Shown: piece by piece, positions 15,501 to 27,500 of the stretch
Layout: every line of letters begins with the position of its first letter
Numbering within the stretch: the first letter of the stretch is position 1
Assembly (NCBI GenBank): GCA_944548615.1
Contig: OX155957.1
Location: 22,668,758-22,732,757 of the forward strand
Source: Micropterix aruncella
Taxonomy: Eukaryota; Arthropoda; Insecta; Lepidoptera; Micropterigidae
Direction: 5' to 3'
DNA length: 64,000 nt
The notes under the pieces: model-generated
Told to the model about the DNA's origin: nothing
The model's input: only the letters and a program-made list of their open reading frames with translations
Database searches by the model: none
Made by a program: the position numbers and the translations under genes

Positions 15501-18500
15501 TCTTCAGTAATTAGTCAGAATGCACAACCGATTGGCTTCGCCGACCGATGCACAAACCGTCCAGTGGCGCCGGGATGCGATCCCGCCGGGAGAAACCGGT
15601 CCACCAGCTCTGAGGCCTAAGACACGGGAGTCGTCCCCGGGATACCCTTCAACACAAGGAGGCTTCTGAATAGGAGCTGAATCGTGAGATGAGCCAATCC
15701 GAGAACAAAATAGATCTTGTGGCCCAAGCTGCACGAAACCGTTCATCAGCCATGACAAACAATGTCAACAGAGAAATTTGGAAGAGTTCCTTAGACAAAG
15801 TAATGATCAGAATGACTTGAAACTTTTACGGTTTACATATGTCAAGACCATCTATCGAACAGCGCAAAGAATTTTATGTCAATGAGGCCGGAAACTTTTC
15901 AAATGACCCTTGTATGTCACTTAGCCACAATGGTGCTTATGAGCGTACCGGAACGGTTGCTAAAATTGCCAGACAGAAGCGTCTACCATGTCATAAAAAC
16001 TCTTTCTTTGCGCTATATACAGATTAACTAATGAGGAATTTGATTTTACTCTCCCGGCACACCAACCGAAGAAAAGTATTGTGAATGCGTTTGGTTTCCG
16101 GTAAGTGCACGTAGTTTTATGTGAGTTTGCATCGCGTTTGCCTTTTAAAATAAGGAAACGCGTCACAAGCACGTGCCCGTTGGAGGTTGGGGAAAGGGCC
16201 AATCCGCATTATCCCAATTACTGGCAAAAAGGGAGTTTCCGATAGGGGCGAGGCTAATGCGTGGCGTTTCTGTGGTTTTTACAGGGGTCCTTAGGGGATA
16301 CGTTTTCTTCGCCAAGGATGCACCACTAGAACAGCGCATGGTCGGCGTATAAAGACCGAAGCGCGTAGCGTCGATCGTGCGCGCGCGTCTCCTCGCCGGA
16401 AACCAGCGATGGGCGAGTTCTTCCTCGCCTCCGGCCACGCGTGACAGCGGCCGTTCTCCTTCGCCGGGGCTCTCTCGGGAGTTTCAGCCGCTGCGCCCGC
16501 CCCGGGCGATAGTTGACGACCGCTTCCCCGCGTGCGCCCGTCTACCCTCAGTCTGCAAGCGTTCCTGCTCCGCTCTCCAGTAGCAGTCTTCTCTTCGCTT
16601 TTCGAGCACCTCTTCGGGGGCCGTCTACGAGGCAGTCCGTGCCTGACCCCCGCAGGACGTTCATCTTGTCGGCTAAGCCGCGGGATCTCCCCGATACGTC
16701 TTTTGCTATCCTTTCATCGGAACCTTTCCCCTAGACCTGAACTCGGAGATTATGCCCTTGACCTGAGAGGCTCTTGCTCTTTCTTTCTTTCAAGTCCCCC
16801 TTTTAATTTTATCTTAATTTATTGTATATTAATTATTTCTTTACGGAATGGTTTTAATTGTCTAGGCGCTTGATCGCCAGTCGGTCGACGTATTGAAATT
16901 AAAGATTTATTTTTTATCAAATCATTCTTTTATGCCAGCTTATACTTTTATACATATATTATCATGTCATCCATATACACAACGTGACAGTTGTGTATAT
17001 GGATGTCGTTTTTAGATTGCCATGAATGAAAAAAGAGCTAGTACCTATTTCCGATGATCTGCCCCTTGATCGCCGTCAACCTACCCTCGTCGTAGGTTGG
17101 AAACCGGTGCAGTAAGTACAGGGTGGCTGCGAACTTCAAGAAGGAGTCTCCCAACACCTCCATGCGCTCCAGATTAATACTGTCCTGAGATACCATGGTC
17201 GTCAGAGCGGTCAGCACCTCGCTCTGCTGCGGGCCTATCGTATTGGTTTTTTTGGTAAAGATGAACAGCGGTGTCACGTAGCTGAAATTAATCACAATGA
17301 TAAATTTTATTTGCAATGAATAATTACAGAAAAACTACAGTATATATAGAAAAAAAACTGGTTGATGTACTGGTAAAATACACTGTCTCAAATGTTGTCT
17401 CGATGAAGCGACCCCAATGCCTCGCTGTTCTATGTATAGGCTATAAAAAGCGAAATAATTTATTTGCATCCATTTTCATACTTTTTTATTTCAAACTCTT
17501 CGATTTAACTAATTAATTCATCGCCTATAATAAATGCACTTTTCAGGTTCAATTTTCAAATTCTTCAGTTTCTATCACTCATTTTTTTTTGTTTTATTAT
17601 TAAACTCATAAATCACTTAAGATTAAGAGATGACTAATAATACAATATTAGAGATGACTCACAACACAGTGAGAGGCATTATTCTCAGGATTCTAAGACA
17701 CTTTTGTTTCATTCTAGCATTATTAATAACGGAGTTATGAAGTTGTTGCGATGTTACAACTACAGTCAAGATACAAATTTTACAACCGCCCTGAGAGCCG
17801 ACGTGCGAGCGAGACATTGCTTTACCAAAGGGACGGCCATACAACACGTAAGAGGCAATGATTTGGTTCGATATTGTTACAAAATAACTCGGAAAAAATA
17901 TCCACCGCAACTATGGCAACCAGCAGGCACCAGATAAAGTAACAAGAACAAAGAAAAGAAGATCACAAGAATGGCCAAAACATAGAACATGCAACACAGC
18001 ATGTCTTTGTGTGCATTTACACCAAGCGAGTGAATTCTCATTCTACCCCCACTCTGTCAAAAATCACATGATTTTAACCAGAGTGGGGGAAGCTTAAGAG
18101 CATTCTAACCGCTGTTCGGCGGTAACGACATAGAATGCTCTATAAAACAAAGAATTGCTCATTCATTTAGTGTAAATGACACTAGAGCGCGCAAACAGAA
18201 GTTTAGAGCATTCGTTCGTGTTCGGAAGCGCTCGCTTGACTAGGCGGTTGTACGTGCCAAAATCATTTGCAGTTGTGTTTTCAAAATGGGTTGGACGAAC
18301 GATGTGTCTTGAAATAATTGAATTATATTGAAAGCAAAGTTACCTTTGCTCTGCTCTACATGTTGCACTCTTGGTCTTCTATCCGCTAGAGCTGTCATCA
18401 ACCAACGGAGCTCTTTTTGTTTCTTTTTCTTTTTAATTTAATTTATTTATTTATTTAAGAATTAATTACTATAAAACATTGATTAGCTTACAAAAATAAC

Positions 18501-21500
18501 AGGAACCGAATGGCAAAACCTTAACCTTTTGCTTATTTGTTTCTGTCACCCAACTGGGACTAGCCCGTTCTAGGGTGGACAGGATCTGGTGCATTACTAT
18601 GAAAGCACTTGTTATTATACAATCGTCGTCAGACACTGTCCGTGCGATTACGTGCGGTCTCGGCGAAGTTGATAGCTTTCTGAGCATTCATTCGCTACAT
18701 TCTAGTGCCGAAAAACACCTAGAATGCAAAATCGTTCTACCGTTCTAGCTTTAACAGGTTCTATGTTCTAGCTCTTTTAGTGTAAATGATCTTTTTTTTG
18801 ATAAACAAGAATGGCTAATAATAATTTACACTGGAGGAGCAACACCGAGAGCAGAATGCTTTAGCTCTAGCTCTACGTTCGTTTAGTGTAAATGTACTAT
18901 TAGCATTCAAAACAGTAAGATTAATTATATGAAACATTTAAAATAAGAATGCCGTATCGTTCATATGAAAACGGATTTCATTTCGATGAACCGAAGCACT
19001 CACCACTGGATTCGACGAAGGAAAGATTCCCAAAAAAGTATTCAATTTTCGGATTACAACATTTTTAATTCAAGAACCACTGAAGATGTTGAAAAGTGAT
19101 GTAAACAAGAGTTGTAGGCAATGTCCCCAGAATTCTAATTCAAATTGATTTATTTTTCTAGAACCATTATCAACGTGTTTATGATTTTACAATTTTTTTA
19201 CGTAATTTGGTCATGCTTGTGTAGCTTCTGAGATACAGTGGGTACACCCACAGAATTCTTCATAAATCACTTTTTTGATTTCCTAGCTTCTGAGATACAG
19301 TGGGTACACCCACAGAATTCTTCATAAATCACTTTTTTGATTTCCAGGATCTCAAAACGTGGAGCAGACTTAAATGCTCAATTTTGCTCAAAAACAAGAC
19401 CTTCCTCATAGGCATACTTCATGTAACACGATATGTATTTTTGGGAAAATAATAAATGAAGCCAAAATATGCACCTGACAATAAAAAACAAATATACCCT
19501 CACTAATAAATATAAAAACAAAGACTGCTGGATCTCACTACAAACACAAACATAGACAGCAAAATCTTCATCGGTAAGAGGAAAAAAAGTAAACAATAAC
19601 ATCGACCAGAGCCCGGTTTCCAGTCGGTGAATTGTCAGTTTGACGGTCGAGGTTTGTCCAGAAAGTTCATATAAAGTAAAAAAATACATTTAATCAGGTA
19701 ATTCAATATTGTTCCTTTCCCTGAGATAAAATACATTTGCGCCATCAGGAAGTTCTCAATGTAAGGCGCAGTTCAGACAAAGGTGGCGGATGTGGACGTG
19801 CCGCGTTTTGAGGCGCCCTTTGGCAATGGACGAGGCGATCCCGACAGAAGGGGCGCAAGGAGGCGCAAGGGGGCACCAGGGGGCGCAAGTGGGTACAAGA
19901 GGGCGCAAGGGGCGCAAGAGGGCGCAAAGGGGGCACAAGGGGGCGCAAGAGGGCGCAAAGAGGGCGCAAAAGGGCGCAAGGGGGCGCAAGAGGGTGCACA
20001 AGGGGGCGCGTCTCTTAGCGGTCACAAGCGACACACCGTAGAGGCGATTGGCGTCGGACCTCCAACAAAAATGCATGACGATATTGAAAACAATATTAAT
20101 TTCTGAGAGTTAGTCGAGAAATATCCATCATTATACAGTGTCGCCAAGATAAAAGAGGTCCCGTGTGAATATTTATGTGACGTTGAATATGACTAAATTC
20201 ATATAATTATATAATTAATTATATGAATATAATTACATTATATAATTAATTGTATAATATTATATAATTAAATACATAATTAATTATTATATAAATTATT
20301 ATTATATAAATAATAATTATTATTATATTACATAATTATATGAATATAATTAAATAGAATATAATTATAACAGGTTGAATATTTTCCGGCGATCAAACTG
20401 TATGTACACGGTTACGTTTGGCGTTAGCGACTGAACCTGTAGCTCTAAATTTAGCAATGATTTTCTGGACTTTTAGCAGGAGCAACTGTCTGTGGATATT
20501 TTGCGGTGAACCTTTCATTTAACGTTACAAACGATTTACATCCCAAATAAGTTTCAACAATTAACACTCTTTGTTCGATTGAAAACGGCATTTTGTAGAA
20601 CTGTATTCACAACCGTTACTAATAAGTGACAACGCAACACTGAGCAATACATAGTTAACACAAAATGGCCGCTGGACATCACGTGACCCCATGCAAGCGC
20701 CACAGTTAACACAAAATGGTCGCTGGACATCACACAACCCCACGCAATCACTTTCAGTATGATACAGAACACCGGACCTCTTTTATCTCGGCCACATAGA
20801 GATAGCGGTTAATGCATCAGAATGCATCCACTTCGCATGGTGTTGCGATGACTGCGAGTGAATGCCATTTCTGTATACCATTGACAAATTTTCAATGATA
20901 AATAGTGACTGATTTTTATTACAGCATACTGTACATTATTTATTATATCTATCCGTTGGGTTCATTTGTTCTCAAATAAATAAATAATTAAAATAACCAC
21001 AATTCGATAACTGAATTATTAGTAACTTACTCTGTTGGTGCAGCACAAATGGCGGCTTTGAGCGATGTCTTTGTTTCAAAACGAGGTTTTTTATAACCGT
21101 GTACTGAGGGCGTTATCTCATCCGAGGCAGACATGAACTTGATGTGGCATTCCAGGTCCATCAGCTTGACTTGGTTGATGTTACGATCAATATCGATTGG
21201 CTCATCGGCGGGCTGTAGAAATCATTTTTCGAATGTTACTGAGATTTTCAAGTAATGAAGAACAGTGTAACAAAAATCACTATTATGTACATTTTGCACA
21301 TTATTTTGTATGGGTTTGTAGCTTTCAGGATTAATCCTCGGTTTTCTGTCCAAATAATATTTTTTTCTGTGGAAGAATCATTCATAACCATTAACCCGAC
21401 TGATGTGAGCCGTCCATCATTGGATGCAAGCCTAACTACGGCGGAACGTGAGCCGTCCAATAATGGATGCAACGCTCACTGTTTGCGAAAAAATTCATTA

Positions 21501-24500
21501 AAACTCCAAATACGGTTATTTTTGCTTCCGAGAGTGTTACATAACGGCGCAATGCCCATCTCTATTCGAACGTTTCGTTCGATGAACGTTCGGTCATGTA
21601 ATTTATTTACTATGGATCAGTAATTGCCGGGTTCGCCGTCGGGCGGACGCCATTCATGCGTCCCGTTCTTGTGCCGCTGTGTAGTGAACATAAATGTGTT
21701 TTAGTGCGTGTTATACTTCGATATACTTCAAAAACGTGAGTAATTTGCATTTAAAAAGAGTTTATGAATGAGCATTTGTCATTTGAGATTGTCCATTTGC
21801 TGTTTTTCAATTGCTTCGGCGAAAACATATGTGTCAGAATACGTGGCTGCAATTTGTTCCGTAATTTTTATGAAATCTCCCGAAATATCGCGAAATATGA
21901 TGTAATATTGTTTCAATTCGCTGATAAAATAGTTATTCTTTCATTTACATCGTAAGTAATTACATAATAAGCCGTATTTTTTTCATTACGAGTAGTTTCC
22001 ATAAAATGCGGTCTTCCTTTGGAGTTTATTTTGACAATTAGTATGAAAGTATTACAATATTTTGAGTGCGATTTTCTATTGTTTTTCTATGAAATGTGAC
22101 TCTTTGGAGTATAATAATTAGTTACTGGACATATAATAAGCATATAATGAGACATATTATTTGAAAATCCTTAACCATTTTTGTATTATAAAGTTTCCGT
22201 CAAAGTTACCAAGTTTCCATCGTTAACTCACAAAAGTTCAGATTTTTCTGTAATATCAGACAAAGCTGAAAGTTATGGTGTGATTTTCTAAGAAGTGTGA
22301 TGTAGTGGTAAAGTTATTTTGAAAGAAATTCATATAAAAAAAGACCGTAAGTAGTCACAAATATATTTTTTTTTTTTTTTTTTTTACGAGAATACATCAA
22401 ATTTTTTTTGGCTGAATTACTAAATATTTTTGTATGCAAATAAGTAAAACAAAATAATAGTTTTGGTAAAGCATTTAATAAAGAACATAACTGTATTTAC
22501 AATTTTTGTTCATTTTCCGAATTTTGTGATAAAAACATCGAAATGATTTTATAGGCGAGTTCTTTCAGTTCGCCAACTTTGTAATATTTATTCATTATTA
22601 TCTTAATTGTTTTACGAGATAAGGTTATAATGGTTTATATTTCAAATTTCAATGCGATCATTTTAAAGTTATTCTTTTTACGATCCGTATAGTAGTTAAA
22701 AGTTATGGTCGTTTTTCTCAAGGCCATCGACTTCACGCACGAAACTGTTCCGCGCAGAAGGGACGGCTAAATTTTTACTTCGCGAGGGGTTGGGTTAATT
22801 CATTTAAAAGTTGCTATCAGTGAAGTTTCTCAACAAACATATATGACTATGTCAGTGTTGCAATAAAAATAATAAAAATCACCAATTCATAATGAAATAT
22901 TAAATAAATAATAAAACAATGCAAAAAATAGAATAGTTTTATGGCATAAAGTATGAAGATAGATTAAAGAGTTTTCAGAATGGCCAAGAAAATGCAGTAG
23001 TTGAACAGGTTTTTGTTTTTCCAGGGGTATACACTTTTCCCAGCGATACTCTAACTTTTTTAAGTCCTCAGAATAATACAATTTCAGGAACTCTGCAAAA
23101 TAGGCATTCGTGGTCGTGATGACCTCCTCATTTGACGAGAAGCGTTTGCCCCCGAGCCAAGTCTTCATGTTTAGGAACAAAAAGAAGTCACGGAAAGAAG
23201 GAAAGAAAGGCACGGGGCCAGGTCTGGAGAGTACGCGGGATGCGGCACCACCTCGTAGACCAATTCAACCAATTTGGCCGTGGCGATTCGGGATGAATGG
23301 GCCGGAGCGTTGTCGAGGTGGAAGAGCACTTTTTTCCGCTGCAAACGAGGCCGTTTCTCCTTCAATAGGCCGTCGAATCGACCCAATAAATCACTGTAGT
23401 ATTGCCCCACGATCGTTCTTCCCGTCTGCAGAAAGTTAATGTCGATCACACCTTGCAAATCCCAAAAATGCAGTGGCCATGACCTATCCAAACCTATGGG
23501 ACCATTTTTGCCTCTTCGATTCGCCTGGAGAAGTCCACTGTTTCGACTGCTGCTTGGTCTCTGTTGTACAGTGGTGAATGCATGTTTCGTCCGCGGTCCC
23601 AGTGGATTACACTTCCACATGGCCCAATACTCCTTCGAAGTGGTCACACGATTTCGCTTGTTGTCCACAGTCAGCAAAAGCGGCACCCATCGCGCCGACA
23701 GCTTCCTCAAGCCCAAACGTTCGTGCACGATATTTCGCACACTTTCATATGAGATGCCCATGACCTATACTATTTTGCGCAACTTCACTATACAACCGGC
23801 TAATACGAGATCATGAACTCACCCATAAACTGATAGTCGAAAATGAAGGTGTAGAGGTGCCATGAACTTTCTGCAAAATATATCTTCGTCGCTGTTTTCC
23901 CATCCATCTAGAAAAGTTTAATTACCGCACGAAATTCGTTTTTTTTTAATTTTTGCAAAAGTGCCTGACTTGCCTAACAAAACTGTCCGGTAAACGAGAA
24001 CAGTGCAACGTATCTGTCTGACAATTTGACAGCTTTCCTAAAATAGGTTCCGAAAATTTTTCAATTTTTCCCTCGTACATGATTAACTTCCCTCGTACGT
24101 AAAATACATTCTTTTTTGCCGGCCGTCTAAGCCGTAGGCTAAGTTACGGCTGCGGACATCGGCCGTCGAGACGGCGGGTGAGGCAAGATTGGTTTCTCTT
24201 CATACGAAAGTTTTTTAGAGTAGCATATCGTAAAAAAATATATATAAATATATATAATATAATTAGTCATTTCATAAGCGCTATTGCAAAAATATTTCAG
24301 GCTAGATTCCATCTTTAATAAAACGACACATAATATTTTACGTTGACGATATGAAGATTTTTTCACAATGTGTTTTGCCTCGAACGCAGAAGAAGAAGAC
24401 GGTCGTATCTCGGAAGTTTCTCATTCGGTGGGAAATATCGCAGGAGCCTATTTCCGGCACGCCGGACGCGGCGGTTAGGGCCGTGGATAAAAATAAATAA

Positions 24501-27500
24501 TAACTCACGTCCCAGGGGTACTGCTCGTCCAGCGACTTGGATTTGGTCAGGTAGAGGGCCTCGCCGAGCGCGTCGTCGCCGGCCGTCTGGCGGGGCGCCG
24601 GCGCGGCGCCCTCGGGGCAGGGCGCCGGCGCGGCGGGGGCGCCGGCGTGGCCCGCGGCGCCCCGGCGCCCGTCCGGCGCCGCCGTGGCCACCGCCTTGCG
24701 CCGGGCGCTGCGCACGGCCACCAGGTCCACCCGCAGCGCCTCCCACTCCGACCCTGCCGACACGGCCGCTGCGTCACTCCCGTGCCACTATTCTAATACA
24801 CGGCCGGACCGATTCGGACTCTTCTCTCAGATCCGTCAGGCCAAATGCGTCGTTTGTAGCGAGAAATCCCAAACTAGAGGCGCGGCCCGAGTCGGCCTGT
24901 CGTGGAATGAAATTTCGTTCGATGGCCGGACGGCCGGTCGAGGTCGCAGGCCGGGACGCCGGTTGCGCCGCAGGGCAGCGATCAGTACGAAATTATGAAA
25001 TACTACGTACAATTCTATGGAATAGTACGGCCATTACTATGGAATCCATTCTTTCGGCCTCTACATTGCGCGTATGAAATATTCGAAATCTCGTTGCTAT
25101 TATGCCAAATGCATTCTCAACAATACGCCTAGCGCGTAATGTTCGACGGTCATATATGCATACTATCGATGGGAAAGCGTCGACAGCGCCGACTACGAAA
25201 GGAATATTTCTTAAACTACGGAAGGATAGAATCTTTATGTATGTTCCATCCGTAGGTAGTTATAAAAAACCTTTAGGTTTCAATTTGAATTCAGACGATA
25301 AATTTTGTATAGGATAATATCCGTCTCTTTCTGAGCCAATCTTTAGTACATTCTTTGCACTTTTCATTTTGTTTCTTCTTTCGAGATATTCCCATTAAAG
25401 TTAGAGCGTGTACTGGTGGACTGAAAGGTGGGGCCGCAGCCTACACGGCTAGTTGGCATAGACGGTGGACTGTTTTGTCCTTAAGTCTCTCTAAAAGTTC
25501 AACCTACGGTTTAAAGAATAATCTAATTTCTGGCCCTCGTAAGGCCTGGATCTATGACAATTATCTAACGTCACATTTGTCATGGCCCTTTCTTATTTAC
25601 GATTTTACCAAAACCCAACTGTCCCGTCTAGATGCACTGGTGACAGCTAGTTTAAAATCCTGGCTGTCCTTAGCCAAACCAGCTGACCCCTCGACTCTCT
25701 TCAGGTCCAAACAAAATTTTGGGCTAGCGCTTAAACTGCCCTCTCTGCTCTACGCCAACTCCAGAATAACCAAAAATTCGATTCTGTGCAATTCCAAAGA
25801 TCCGGCAATATCGAAGCACGTAATAAGTGGCTGTAGTGATTCAAATGAACTACAAGCCCGCGTAGACTTCCACAAAAGGTTCCTTACTGGAATCAGCCAG
25901 AATGGCACTGGTCTGGGGTATGGCAGTACAACCACGAGCGACGTGGACTTGAAGAAGTCTCTTTTGCGGGGAGATTACGACAGCAAGAGTATGGCTCATG
26001 CTATTGGCCTTCAATGCCAGAATGACTGGACAACAATTGGTGACTTTTGCATTCCGCCTCCAATGCACTGGAAGGTAATGCTCTATGACTGGACGCCAGA
26101 GATGCTGAAATTTTATTTGAATGCCTTTCAGCATACACTTCCAGACCCCAGTAACCTCGCTCGTTGGAGCTTTGCCGAGGATAGTTCTTGTCCCCTCTGT
26201 AGCAATACCCCTTGCACAGCTAGACACATTCTAGCTGGCTGCAAGGTGGCCTTAGATCAAGGACGGTACACTTACCGCCATGACAAAGTTCTCGCTGTTA
26301 TTCGCGAGGTAATTAGTCTCTCAGTGGCTCGTGCCAACAAGGGTTTGACAGTATCCTCCAAACCCCCAATACAGTTTGTGCGGGATGGCTCTAAAGGCAA
26401 AAAACATTTAACTACAAAACCTTTCTCAATAATCGAGAAAGCTACAGATTGGACTCTGGAGGTTGATTCGGTCTCTAAGCAGTATAAATTCCCTGAAAGT
26501 CTCGGATGCACAGCCCTCCGTCCAGATATAACTCTTTACTCTCTATCTCGGAAGGTGGCTCTTATTGTAGAATTAACTGTTCCATGGGAATCAAATATCC
26601 CAAAAGACCACGAGTACAAATTAAATAAATACCATGATCTTGCAAATGCCGTAACCCGGAACGGCTTCACTGTTCACCTTCACGCGGAAGTTGGCGCTCG
26701 TGGCCTGCCAGCTAAATCTCTATTTCACCTCTTTAAAGATCTTGGCCTTTCCAGAAAAATAATCAACTCTTTCTTAGAAAAATTATCTAAAACTGCGATT
26801 TGCGCATCTCAAATTCTATGGCTTCGAAGGGGGAGTGAATGGGTGGCAAGGTGAACGCTCACATGTGGCAAGACAGCTGTCCTAAACCTACCACAGCCGG
26901 TTCGTAAGTCCGGAATCCACTGCTCACCCCCCAGAAGTGTAAAAAATAGTATTATGATGGGCCCGACTCCGGTCGGTGAATTCCATGGCAGCTCCGTTTG
27001 TATTTATTATACCTTCCTCGGGTGACAAGTTCGCCCGCTGTTCATAGTGTTCAATTTAACAAAAAAATCATTTAACTACTGTGGCGTTCTTGGCACTTCT
27101 TAAGATTATTCACCTGCGATGACTCCGATTAAGGTTTCCCTCGCGATGTGGCTCCTCAATTCCTCCGCTTGAAGAAGCATCGTCATCCTGAAAGTGCAAA
27201 AAAGTAGTAGATTATCTCGTCAATGTAAATTTGTAGATAGGACCATGCTAAAATATAAACGTACTATAATTAATAAAAACGTAAATTGTCATGTCGCTTT
27301 AGAGCTACTACTGCTTTCAATAAAAAGCAATAATGAGTATGATGAACTTAACTATTATTGAACGTTCTTTTATTTTCCAACATGGTCACATTTTAGGTTT
27401 TTATACTTGGTATATCTTTTTTCTAAACCTAAAATACCCTTCCTAAAAAGCTCTTTATCCTCATCGCCTAAAAATTCTTACACTGCGGATCTAACCTTAC

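Noticed and set aside
15075..15640. tRNA gene
   Set aside because: Only a box-B-like word is present; no cloverleaf or box A at proper distance. Better read as a SINE-like head.
16377..16873. Overlapping plus-strand ORFs of 68 to 113 codons
   Set aside because: Three frames open at once in GC-rich DNA, no recognisable domain.
19850..20010. CRISPR-like array
   Set aside because: Units are contiguous and of variable length with no spacers; the genome is eukaryotic.
19745..20106. Several overlapping Pro/Leu/Cys or Gly/Arg ORFs
   Set aside because: They are translations of a 10-bp GC minisatellite.
24370..25077. 235-codon Arg/Pro-rich plus-strand ORF and overlapping minus-strand ORFs
   Set aside because: Shadows of the GC-rich Dicer exon 9; composition keeps all frames open. 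The phase-consistent frame is the one with splice sites.
25355..26854. 499-codon ORF as a host gene
   Set aside because: It is the C-terminal half of a retrotransposon protein, present in several copies here.
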